Origin: Methylophaga sulfidovorans
Lineage (GTDB): Bacteria; Pseudomonadota; Gammaproteobacteria; Nitrosococcales; Methylophagaceae
Direction of reading: 5' to 3'
Assembly (NCBI RefSeq): GCF_900114205.1
Contig: NZ_FOSH01000006.1
Span: forward strand, 124,001-188,000
DNA length: 64,000 nt
Shown here: positions 29,756 to 38,423 of the stretch, one piece after another
How positions within the stretch are numbered: position 1 is the stretch's first letter
Layout of the letters: each line of letters opens with the position of its first letter
Position numbers and translations under genes: made by a program
The notes under the pieces: model-generated
What the model was told of the DNA's origin: nothing
Databases searched by the model: none
The model's input: the letters and a program-made list of their open reading frames with translations, nothing else

Positions 29756-30598
29756 ATGGATAGAATTCAAAAAGCCTTAGACAAAGCAAAGCAAAAGCAT
29801 GCTGGGATCGAGGGTGAGCCAGAAAATACAACTGTATCTACGAAAATTGATATAAATACCTCTTTTCCTGAAGACCCATTAGCGCCACCGTTACAGAATA
29901 TTGAATATACACAAACAAAAGTCGTTAAAACACCACCCAGTGTTCTGGAAAACAACCGTGTTATTGCCGGTCATTACAATAATCCGCAATCAGCAGTATT
30001 TCGTATGTTGCGAACACAAGTTCTGCAGAAAATGCGGCAAAATGACTGGCAGACTTTGGCCATTACATCGCCCACAGCAGGCGAAGGTAAATCTTTGGTA
30101 TCGTCTAATCTAGCCGTAGCGATTGCTATGGAACTCAATCAGACAGTGCTTTTGGTTGATATGGATTTAAGAAATCCTTCGATTGCCAGTTACTTTGGAT
30201 TAAATGTAGAAGGGGGGTTGAAAGAATATCTTGAAGAAGATTTATATCTTCACCATGTTCTAGTAAACCCTGGCGTAGAAAGACTGGTTATCCTACCGGG
30301 AAAGGGGAGAGCTGAAGATTCAGCCGAGTTACTCTCAAGTCCAAAAATGGCATCATTAGTGAAAGATATTAAATCGCAATACAACTCGCGGTTGATTATT
30401 TTTGATGTACCACCTTTATTACAGACCGATGATGTTTTGATGTCTTCCAATTATTTTGACTGTACTTTACTGGTGCTGGAAGATGGAAAAAATAATGAAG
30501 AGAACATTAAAAAGTCGTTACAACTATTAGAAGGTTCACATCTCGTCGGAACTGTGCTTAACAAAGCAGAAAGACATCCAACCCATCAGAATTATTAA
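29756..30598 (+). CDS. tyrosine autokinase (CpsD/CapB/EpsG-like)
   Basis: Cytoplasmic BY-kinase that partners the Wzz-like protein, 280 residues. Walker A is SPTAGEGKSLVSSN, Walker A' is LLVDMDLRNPS and Walker B is LIIFDVPPLL. The N-terminal MDRIQKALDKAKQ is typical of the exosortase-linked forms. The usual C-terminal Tyr cluster is reduced to a single Tyr at the last position, so autophosphorylation may differ from classic CpsD. Confidence 0.9.
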   Translation: MDRIQKALDKAKQKHAGIEGEPENTTVSTKIDINTSFPEDPLAPPLQNIEYTQTKVVKTPPSVLENNRVIAGHYNNPQSAVFRMLRTQVLQKMRQNDWQTLAITSPTAGEGKSLVSSNLAVAIAMELNQTVLLVDMDLRNPSIASYFGLNVEGGLKEYLEEDLYLHHVLVNPGVERLVILPGKGRAEDSAELLSSPKMASLVKDIKSQYNSRLIIFDVPPLLQTDDVLMSSNYFDCTLLVLEDGKNNEENIKKSLQLLEGSHLVGTVLNKAERHPTHQNY

Positions 30599-30601
30599 TT
30601 C

Positions 30602-31492
30602 ATGTATACAGAACATTTTGGTCTGAATTTCAAGCCGTTTAACCTGGTTCCTGATCCTAAGTTTTTATACCTTAGCCCTGTACATAAAAAAGCCTTAACC
30701 ATGCTCGAATATGGCTTAATGAGTCAGGCGGGCTTTACTGTCGTTACCGGAGAGATTGGTGCGGGTAAAACAACATTAATTCGGTCCCTGTTAAAAAAAC
30801 TGGATGATGAATACCTGATCGGATTGATTAACAACACCAGTGAATCCTTTGGCGAATTAATGGAGTGGGTACTTGATGCACTCGAAATCCCATCATCAGC
30901 CACTGATAACGCGGGTCGCTATCGTGATTATGTTGATTTTGTTGTTGAACAACATGCGAAAGGTAAAAAAATCGTTCTGATTGTAGACGAAGCTCAAAAC
31001 TTATCCGTTAAGGCTTTGGAAGAGTTAAGACTACTTTCAAATGTCAATATTGATGCAGATATCTTTATGCAATTAGTATTAACTGGCCAGCCTGAACTCA
31101 GTGATAAACTTAATTTACCGGAGCTTGAACAGTTTGCTCAGCGTATTGGAGTTGAATATCACTTAAAAGCATTGAGCTATCCAGAAACACAAAAATACAT
31201 TGAACACCGAATGGAAGTTGCCGGTGCAGACCATAAGATTTTTACCAATGAAGCATGCGCTGCTATCTTCTGCTATAGCGAAGGCGTACCAAGACGTATT
31301 AATAACCTATGTGACTTTGCTCTAGTATATGCTTTTGCTGATGATTCGAAAGAGGTCAATGTCAATACGGTAATTGACATGATTAAAGACAAACGCTCAT
31401 CTACCATTATTAGAACAAAAGACAGTCAAAACCCTGATGTTAAGCGTGTAAGAAGCTGGTTGTTAGAGCTTTATAATATTCATTTAGTTTGA
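30602..31492 (+). CDS. exosortase-system ExeA-like AAA ATPase
   Basis: ATPase of 296 residues similar to ExeA/GspA and to TIGR03015 proteins found in PEP-CTERM loci. It opens MYTEHFGLNFKPFNLVPDP. Walker A is GEIGAGKTT and Walker B is IVDEAQNL; a sensor-like VLTGQPEL follows. No transmembrane segment is seen. It starts 3 bases after the tyrosine kinase and closes the export operon before a terminator at 31605. Confidence 0.88.
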   Translation: MYTEHFGLNFKPFNLVPDPKFLYLSPVHKKALTMLEYGLMSQAGFTVVTGEIGAGKTTLIRSLLKKLDDEYLIGLINNTSESFGELMEWVLDALEIPSSATDNAGRYRDYVDFVVEQHAKGKKIVLIVDEAQNLSVKALEELRLLSNVNIDADIFMQLVLTGQPELSDKLNLPELEQFAQRIGVEYHLKALSYPETQKYIEHRMEVAGADHKIFTNEACAAIFCYSEGVPRRINNLCDFALVYAFADDSKEVNVNTVIDMIKDKRSSTIIRTKDSQNPDVKRVRSWLLELYNIHLV

Positions 31493-31604
31493 GATAACTT
31501 TTCAAAATTTCTGACAATGTGATTTCGTTCACGATTCATTATTTGTCTGAAAGGTAAATTATCACTGCAGTTCTAAAAACTTTCTGCCCCCCAGAGAGTT
31601 TTTG

Positions 31605-31633
31605 AGCCCAGTGGATGACACTGGGCTTTTTTT
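31605..31633 (+). terminator. intrinsic terminator ending the export operon
   Basis: AGCCCAGTG (31605-31613), GATGA loop, CACTGGGCT (31619-31627), then T6. The rest of the 31493-31818 interval shows no gene; it holds the leader of the beta-helix gene and a G9 tract at 31804-31812. Confidence 0.92.
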
Positions 31634-31818
31634 GAACCATATCTCAGTGACTTTGACTAAAGTAATTAGAAACTCAAGTCGTTATACTGTTTGTAAGTTC
31701 ACAAAAATATAAAAAAAGATTTTTCAGTTTAAATTGTGTGAGAGAAATCACTAATACAACTGTGAATCAAGCATATTATTAATCTGTGTCATCTTATTAT
31801 CACGGGGGGGGGATGGAC

Positions 31819-33651
31819 ATGAAAAAAGTAATCAAATTATTTATTGCAATCGCATTTTTTATTAACTGTACAGCAGTTTTTTCTTCAGAATACTACTTTT
31901 GTGACACGGGTGATGACAATAACCCTGGTACTGTAGACAAGCCAATGCAAACTTATGCTAAAGCTACAACATTATTTAACACGATGCTTCCTGGAAGCAG
32001 CATTAACTTTTGTCGTGGAGGACAGTTTGTAGTTGACAGCACTCCTAGATTCTATAATTCATCATGTCACAAAGATGCTGTTTGTGAAATAAAGGACTAT
32101 GGCGATTCGAATAAACCAATGCCAGTCATATTATCACTAAACGGCTCTAGTCCATTTAATTTTGAGGATGGTGGACCATCGAATGCAGATGGCGGCTATG
32201 TTGTACGTAATATCAGTCTCATATCATCAGGTGGTGGTGTAGGTGTTAGGCTCTCCAATGAAGTGAACGATACATTGATTGATAACGTTTATATTGATGG
32301 GTTTGATATCGGAGTATATTTCGCTGGCGCGAATAAGCCTGCTAATAAGCTTTCTAATGGTTCAAATGACAGAATTAAATTAATCAACTCAAGAATTATC
32401 AATAGCAGTAAAATTGGTTTCTTAGGGACGTGTAACGATTGCCTCATAGAAAAGAATACTTTTGAACGTAATGGTAGCCATGGGATATTGGACCACAATA
32501 TATATCTGAGTAGTGCCTCTAAAGCTTCAACAGGTATAACAATAAGAGATAACTTTCTATACAAGTCCTCAATTGTGGATGGCAAATGCAATGGAGTATC
32601 GCTTGTTGCTCATGGAGTTTTCCATGATTTAGTCATCACTAACAACACCGTGAAAGAGGACGCAGGAAAAGTTTCTTTGGCTTGTTGGGGGATAAGTGTT
32701 GATACGGGCTACCAGCAATACGAAGAATATTTCAAGAATGTCAAAATTACGAACAATACATTAATTAATGTCGGTGGAACAGCAATCGGTTGTGCATCAT
32801 GTGATGGGCTTGAAATTACCGGAAATAAGATAATTGATGAAGGAGGGATTCTAATTACTGGTATTAGCGTTCCTGTGAGGGATGAAGACAGTTTTAAATC
32901 AAGCAATGTGTTAATACGTAACAATAAGATTGTCAGTACAACTCCAAAATTCTCTGGTATTAAGATTGGCGGTGATAACCCCTATGAGGTAAGCAATAAT
33001 CAGATATGGCAACCAGAGAACACCACTGTTGAATGCATAATAAGAAAACTGGTGAACACCAATACAGATATAAGCCAGAATGACTGTGAGTATCATAATG
33101 GTTTAAAACTTGATAAATTGTTAGTTGATACTGTTGAAATTATACATGTAGCTGATGAAGGTAATTTAGATTCGTACTCCATAAAAAATGAATCTGATAA
33201 TGCTACCTACAATCAACCGGAAACTATAATTGATACAAAACCAAGTCGACTGACAAATAAAACCATTGATATTGAGGCTAATACAGAACAAAATGCCCAT
33301 GCTCCGACAGGAGGTGGCTCATCTCATTCTAGCTCACCTTCTAGCTCTGGAACTTCATCTGGACGAAACATAAACATTCCAAAAGATGAAACAACTACTA
33401 AATTGAGTAATGATACTAGTGAAAAATCAAGATTCACTTCACCCTTGTCTACTACAGTAATACAAGAGGATAGTAAGAGTCTAGACAACACTCCAACACC
33501 TACTAATGCAGTAAAAGAGAATGTTAGAAAGCCAAGCTCGATTAGGAGTATTACTATTAAAGATGTAATAGATGCTTCACGAGAGGATTATAAAGAGGTT
33601 AATGCATCTACATGCAGGGCTTATTCTAGAGATGTTTGTTTAATGCGTTAG
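31819..33651 (+). CDS. secreted right-handed beta-helix protein
   Basis: A secreted protein of about 610 residues. A signal peptide (MKKVIKLFIAIAFFINCTAVFS) is followed by the DTGDDNNPGTVDKPMQTYAKA motif typical of the start of parallel beta-helix enzymes. Repeated short coils with ITIRDN, LVITNNTV, VKITNNTL and LEITGNKI follow (about residues 180-370). A Ser/Thr-rich linker and an unrecognised tail ending in a Cys pair (STCRAYSRDVC) close it. It could be a polysaccharide lyase, epimerase or binding protein; no catalytic site can be assigned. The ATG at 31819 is chosen because the G9 run lies 6-14 bases upstream and can act as the ribosome site. Terminators flank the gene. Confidence 0.7.
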   Translation: MKKVIKLFIAIAFFINCTAVFSSEYYFCDTGDDNNPGTVDKPMQTYAKATTLFNTMLPGSSINFCRGGQFVVDSTPRFYNSSCHKDAVCEIKDYGDSNKPMPVILSLNGSSPFNFEDGGPSNADGGYVVRNISLISSGGGVGVRLSNEVNDTLIDNVYIDGFDIGVYFAGANKPANKLSNGSNDRIKLINSRIINSSKIGFLGTCNDCLIEKNTFERNGSHGILDHNIYLSSASKASTGITIRDNFLYKSSIVDGKCNGVSLVAHGVFHDLVITNNTVKEDAGKVSLACWGISVDTGYQQYEEYFKNVKITNNTLINVGGTAIGCASCDGLEITGNKIIDEGGILITGISVPVRDEDSFKSSNVLIRNNKIVSTTPKFSGIKIGGDNPYEVSNNQIWQPENTTVECIIRKLVNTNTDISQNDCEYHNGLKLDKLLVDTVEIIHVADEGNLDSYSIKNESDNATYNQPETIIDTKPSRLTNKTIDIEANTEQNAHAPTGGGSSHSSSPSSSGTSSGRNINIPKDETTTKLSNDTSEKSRFTSPLSTTVIQEDSKSLDNTPTPTNAVKENVRKPSSIRSITIKDVIDASREDYKEVNASTCRAYSRDVCLMR

Positions 33652-33688
33652 TGTCAAAAACTGCCTTTTGGTTGTATAGTCACGTTGA

Positions 33689-33716
33689 TGCCTACACTGT
33701 GTGTGGGCATTTTTTT
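33689..33716 (+). terminator. intrinsic terminator after the beta-helix gene
   Basis: TGCCTACAC (33689-33697), TGT loop, GTGTGGGCA (33701-33709), then T7. It isolates the beta-helix gene as its own transcription unit. Confidence 0.9.
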
Positions 33717-33773
33717 AGAGTAATATAGATAGTATCTTTTAGTTAGGGTAATAATTAATCTTCAAGGGATGAT

Positions 33774-34667
33774 ATGACTAAAAAAAAAGCAGTGTATGTT
33801 TTAGTGAGTGATGAAAATGATCACTATACTGAGATGGCAATATTGTCTGCTAGCTGCCTGAGAAAATTCTCACCATCACTCGCTATTGAATTGGTGATTG
33901 ATAAAAAAACATTCACAGGTTTATCTAATTATAGAAAAAAAATACTCGATTTAGTGGATCTAGTAAATGTCGTTGATTGTCTAGGTGAAAATAATGCATT
34001 CACGAGTCGTATAATAAAAACACAGCTTAGGAAGTTCGTAACTGGTGATTATGTTTACATAGATATTGATGCTGTACCTGTCGCCGACATCAGTTCAGTT
34101 TTCGAATGTAATACCGATCTAGCAATGGTATATGATCATAATGTAAAAAAACCAAAGGATTTCGTGTTTTATGATTACGAACGTAAAACTTTTGATGACA
34201 TGAGTTGGGAGTTACCAAAAGAATATTTTAACTCTGGTGTTATGTTTGTGAAGGACTCATTAAGGGTAACTAGATTCTTTGAAGTCTGGCATAATCTTTG
34301 GCTTCAGAATAGTGCACTTGGTTTACATAAAGACCAACCACCAATGCATGAGGCTATAAAAAAAACAAAGATAGACGTAGAGCCACTTGAGCCTTGCTGG
34401 AATCTTTTAATTGGATTGCAAAAAGGTATTTGTGCAAAAAAACCAAAAATATACCACTACAGTACCATAAGATTTGATTCTAGAAGTGATACATGGTTTC
34501 ATCAAATCGTAAAAGATATGAAAAAAAACAGCACAATGGATGAGAAGTTTTTATATGAAATAATCTCTACAAAATATCCATGGACAAATAAAAACTCTAT
34601 TCGATTAAATTTTGCTGTTGGCAACTATCATCGTTTACCTCTACTAATATTTAATAAACTCTTTTAG
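33774..34667 (+). CDS. GT-A-fold glycosyltransferase with DxD motif (GT8-like)
   Basis: A 297-residue cytoplasmic protein. The N-terminal KAVYVLVSDENDHYTEMA and the metal/nucleotide DxD in GDYVYIDIDAVPV resemble family 8-type transferases, and EYFNSGVMFVKDS matches the acceptor-side loop. The predicted role is addition of a sugar to the lipid-linked repeat unit. It is AT-rich, and its first codons contain an A9 run (33780-33788). The family call is by motif only. Confidence 0.65.
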   Translation: MTKKKAVYVLVSDENDHYTEMAILSASCLRKFSPSLAIELVIDKKTFTGLSNYRKKILDLVDLVNVVDCLGENNAFTSRIIKTQLRKFVTGDYVYIDIDAVPVADISSVFECNTDLAMVYDHNVKKPKDFVFYDYERKTFDDMSWELPKEYFNSGVMFVKDSLRVTRFFEVWHNLWLQNSALGLHKDQPPMHEAIKKTKIDVEPLEPCWNLLIGLQKGICAKKPKIYHYSTIRFDSRSDTWFHQIVKDMKKNSTMDEKFLYEIISTKYPWTNKNSIRLNFAVGNYHRLPLLIFNKLF

Positions 34668-34779
34668 TCACTCCCACAGATTGCCTGAGTTGAAGCTTCT
34701 CTCCACCTTTAATTTTAGCAACAGTTAATTGACTAATATTTAGTAACTTCAACACTAACATTTAGGTAATTTCTAATTT

Positions 34780-36354
34780 ATGTCTGGAATTGAAATAAGT
34801 AAGAAAATTATACTGATCAATTCTTTAAGTTCAGCTATATCTCTCCTTTTAAGTATGTCTGTTCTTGTATGGTTGCAGCAATACCTCCTCAAACATATAT
34901 CTGCAAGCGAATACAGTCTTATACCTATCGTCTTATCCGCAATGGCATTTGCTCCGTTAATGACAACTGTGCTCACCGGTGGTTTATCTAGATTCGTTAC
35001 AGTTGCTTATGCAAAGAATGACCTAGAACAAATAAATACCATTTGTTCAACAATGTTTCCCATATTATTTTTAGCGGGAATAGTTTTTCTCATAGTGGGG
35101 TGGTGGATTGCTTGGAATATAGATACCTTTCTAGTTATAGCACCTCAATACCTTTTAGATGCCAAAATTATGCTCGCACTTATGGTGTTTTCAACTGCGG
35201 TAAGACTACCTTTGACTGTATTTTTGTCAGGCTTTATGGTGAGACAAAAACTAGTTTGGCAAGATCTAATTGACATTACATGTAATCTATTTCGAATTGC
35301 TTTACTATTTTGTTTATTATTTGGGCTTAGCGCCAAAGCCCTTTGGGTCACTGTTGCATTAGTTTGTAGTGAGCTATTAAATTTGGCTATTTCAACACCT
35401 ATATCATTAAAACTATTACCTGCACAGAAAGTTTCATTTAGAAAGTTTAAGAAAACATTAGCAAAAGAGATTACAGCATTTGGCAGTTGGTGGTTTGTAG
35501 GCAGTCTGGCCGATGTAATTAAAAAAGCTATGGATCCCCTAATCCTTAATCGTTTTTCAACTGCATTTGAAGTCACTGTCTTTTATGTGTCAGACCTAGT
35601 GCCTAGAACAATGATTCAGATTCTCATGCCTATCAGTAAGCCATTCTTTCCTATTTTAGCTGGTATGGTTGCAACTCAAGACAATGTACGATTGAGAAAC
35701 ACATACACCAGAACAGCTCGGTATCATACTTGGATAGTGCTTATGATAGCTGTCCCTGTTGTATGTTTTAGTACGGAACTGATGCATCTTTATCTGAACG
35801 GGCAATATGACAAAGCTGGTGGCGTAATGGCCATTCTAATGGGCGTAACTATTATGAACGCTCTGAATGCCCTCGGGGCAGCTGTGGCATTAGCATCTGG
35901 TGATATGAGGGGACTCTCCTTACGTGTAATATTTATTCAAATAACAAACTTGCTCTTAACCTTTCTCTTTGTTGTTCGCTATGAACAAGGGGCCTATGGT
36001 TCAGCTTATGCATCAATAATTGCGGTCGTTATCTTAGATGTTACGTTAAAATGGCCATTTTGTAGGAGGCTTGCACATACACCTTTCATTTATTGGTTTA
36101 AAGAGTGTCTTATCCCAACATTTATTCCAGCACTTCCAGCTCTGTTATTCTGCTTATTTGTTAAATCAGAATATGATATCGATAGCTGGGTTAAACTCAT
36201 ATCTGTTTCAGCACTTAGTGCATTCGTATACATTGTATTTATTGTGAAATTTGGGTTAAGGACTCAAGATAAGATGGATCTGATGAGAATGTCTCAGATT
36301 GATAAGGTCCCTGAGCCTATGAAAAAAGTCCTGAAGCTTCTTGCTAAGTCATAA
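34780..36354 (+). CDS. polysaccharide flippase (Wzx/MATE-like)
   Basis: An integral membrane protein of 524 residues with 12-14 predicted helices, of the MVF/polysaccharide-biosynthesis superfamily. It would flip the lipid-linked repeat unit to the periplasm. The N-terminus ISKKIILINSLSSAISLLLSM and the conserved positive loop after helix 2 are typical. It lies among glycosyltransferases and upstream of the Wzy-like gene, which supports a Wzx/Wzy-dependent pathway. Confidence 0.85.
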   Translation: MSGIEISKKIILINSLSSAISLLLSMSVLVWLQQYLLKHISASEYSLIPIVLSAMAFAPLMTTVLTGGLSRFVTVAYAKNDLEQINTICSTMFPILFLAGIVFLIVGWWIAWNIDTFLVIAPQYLLDAKIMLALMVFSTAVRLPLTVFLSGFMVRQKLVWQDLIDITCNLFRIALLFCLLFGLSAKALWVTVALVCSELLNLAISTPISLKLLPAQKVSFRKFKKTLAKEITAFGSWWFVGSLADVIKKAMDPLILNRFSTAFEVTVFYVSDLVPRTMIQILMPISKPFFPILAGMVATQDNVRLRNTYTRTARYHTWIVLMIAVPVVCFSTELMHLYLNGQYDKAGGVMAILMGVTIMNALNALGAAVALASGDMRGLSLRVIFIQITNLLLTFLFVVRYEQGAYGSAYASIIAVVILDVTLKWPFCRRLAHTPFIYWFKECLIPTFIPALPALLFCLFVKSEYDIDSWVKLISVSALSAFVYIVFIVKFGLRTQDKMDLMRMSQIDKVPEPMKKVLKLLAKS

Positions 36355-36372
36355 CTATTCGAAGAGCTATTT

Positions 36373-37518
36373 ATGGAAATAAAAAAAAATGTCCTAGCCT
36401 ACTTACCTCACCATATAAAACCTTATGGTATTGGTTATGCAGCTCACTCTCTTGCAATGGGAATGAATAATCACTTATTGGTTTCTGAGCTTTTATCTCT
36501 CAAATCTGACTTCGCGAAAGGTGAAAATCACGTAAAAGAAACATATCCGACAGATTGGATTTATAGAGTAGCTTCTCGCTTTAAGGGCGAGCATCACATG
36601 ATAAAAAAAGCAGAAATGAAGTTAAGAGTAATTTCAGAACGCTATGAGGTTGTTCATTTATGGCCTGGGTGCTCTATAGACACCGTTAAGTATATTAAAA
36701 ATACTGGAGCTAAAATAATAATTGAGAATATTAACTGCCACCATAAAACCTCAATTTCTATATTAAATGAAGAATATAAACGGATAGGGTTGGATGATAG
36801 CTATAATATTCCTGAGTCGAAATTAATAGCTGAAAACGCTATTTTAGAGTATGCAAACTTTATTTTTAGCCCAAGCCCACAAGTAACAAACTCTCTTGCA
36901 GGGGCCGGTATTTCTCATGAAAAGATATTAAATACTTCTTATGGTCTTGATACTGATGATTTAATATCAACTGCTCGAATAGAGGGTAAGAGTCATAATG
37001 AATTCACAGCGCTGTTTGTTGGTAGTGTTATTCCCAGGAAAGGGGTGCACCTTCTTCTCGAATACTGGCAAGCTTCCAAGATTAAAGGAAAATTAAAGAT
37101 TATTGGTAAAGTTGATAGTGTTATGAAGGCTGTCCTTGCAAAATATGAAGCTGACCCATCAATAGAGTTTATATCTTTTACTAACGATTTAAACTCTCAT
37201 TACTCAACTGCTGATGTTTTTCTTATGCCAAGCTTAGAAGAAGGAAGCCCGCTCGTAACTTATTTAGCTATAGGGGCTGGTTTACCTTGCTTAGTTTCAC
37301 CGATGGCTGGCGATGGTATTATTAGAGAAAACATCGAAGGTTATATTATTGAGCCTCATAATAAGCTAGGGTGGATAGATAAGTTGCAAACGATCTATGA
37401 AAATAGACAATTAAGAATGGCCCTTGCATTAGCGTCTAGACAGCGGGCTGAAGAGTTTTTATGGAACAATGTCGCAACGAAGAGAGCTCAGCAAATTCTG
37501 ACTAAAGTGATAAGTTAA
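36373..37518 (+). CDS. glycosyltransferase family 4
   Basis: GT-B-fold transferase, 381 residues. The C-terminal glycosyl-transferase-1 domain has ALFVGSVIPRKGVHLLLE and the donor-binding LMPSLEEGSPLVTYLAIGAGLP, with the EX7E-type glutamates partly kept. The sugar donor is unknown. An A9 tract lies in codons 3-6 (36381-36389). It is 2 bases from the next gene, indicating an operon. Confidence 0.85.
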   Translation: MEIKKNVLAYLPHHIKPYGIGYAAHSLAMGMNNHLLVSELLSLKSDFAKGENHVKETYPTDWIYRVASRFKGEHHMIKKAEMKLRVISERYEVVHLWPGCSIDTVKYIKNTGAKIIIENINCHHKTSISILNEEYKRIGLDDSYNIPESKLIAENAILEYANFIFSPSPQVTNSLAGAGISHEKILNTSYGLDTDDLISTARIEGKSHNEFTALFVGSVIPRKGVHLLLEYWQASKIKGKLKIIGKVDSVMKAVLAKYEADPSIEFISFTNDLNSHYSTADVFLMPSLEEGSPLVTYLAIGAGLPCLVSPMAGDGIIRENIEGYIIEPHNKLGWIDKLQTIYENRQLRMALALASRQRAEEFLWNNVATKRAQQILTKVIS

Positions 37519-37520
37519 TT

Positions 37521-38420
37521 GTGAATGTTTTAATATTAGGTGGAACAGGTTTTCTTGGGAACCATGTAACAGATGTTATCGTTGCCAAAGGACATAACGT
37601 CCGTATATTTGATAAGTCAGTTGTTGAACGCAGTGATGTAGAGTTTATTAACGCTGACTTCTCAGATAGGATGGCATTATCAGGAGCATTGATAGGTATT
37701 GATGTTGTCATTCATATGATAAGCACATCTGTGCCAAGTACATCTAATCATGATCCAATTAGTGATATAAATGGTAATTTAGTAAATACTATAAATCTTT
37801 TGGATTTGATGCGACAGGCAAATGTCTCAAATCTTGTATATTTCTCTTCCGGCGGAACCGTTTATGGCATTCCTGATTATTCACCTATGGATGAGAATCA
37901 TAAAACTAATCCAATCTGTAGCTATGGGATTGTTAAACTGGCCATAGAAAAATATCTACACATGTACCATTCTTTGTATGGAATAAGCTCTACTATTTTA
38001 AGGCCATCTAATCCATATGGACCGGGGCAAAAGCGTATGGGAGTGCAAGGATTTATAGGTACTTGCCTTCACGCAGCAGTTAAAAACTCAAAGTTAACTG
38101 TATGGGGGGACGGTAGTGTTATTCGTGATTATATTTACGTCTCGGATATGGTAAATGCAACCATTAAAGCAATGGAACTGTTACCTCAGGGAGTCTTTAA
38201 CATCAGTAGTGGGAAGGGATATTCACTCAATGAAATTATTTTGACCATTGAGATGTTAACAAATAAAAAAATAAACGTTGAATATCGAGAACAACGAAAC
38301 TTTGATGTGCCAGAAATGATTCTTGATAACACTAAGGCCTTAAAAAAATTAGCTTGGGAACCGTTGATCAGCCTTGATGCTGGGTTGAAGCAATCGTTGA
38401 GCTTTTTTGAAGATTACTAA
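37521..38420 (+). CDS. NAD-dependent sugar epimerase/dehydratase
   Basis: Extended SDR enzyme of 299 residues acting on a nucleotide sugar, for example a UDP-glucose/GlcNAc 4-epimerase. The Rossmann motif GGTGFLGNH is at residues 7-15. The catalytic Tyr/Lys is in CSYGIVKLAIEK, and SSGGTVYG supplies the Ser. PSNPYGPGQ and the C-terminal SDAGLKQ-like region fit the family. The start is GTG, with no clear ribosome site. Exact substrate is not determined. Confidence 0.85.
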   Translation: MNVLILGGTGFLGNHVTDVIVAKGHNVRIFDKSVVERSDVEFINADFSDRMALSGALIGIDVVIHMISTSVPSTSNHDPISDINGNLVNTINLLDLMRQANVSNLVYFSSGGTVYGIPDYSPMDENHKTNPICSYGIVKLAIEKYLHMYHSLYGISSTILRPSNPYGPGQKRMGVQGFIGTCLHAAVKNSKLTVWGDGSVIRDYIYVSDMVNATIKAMELLPQGVFNISSGKGYSLNEIILTIEMLTNKKINVEYREQRNFDVPEMILDNTKALKKLAWEPLISLDAGLKQSLSFFEDY

Positions 38421-38423
38421 CTC

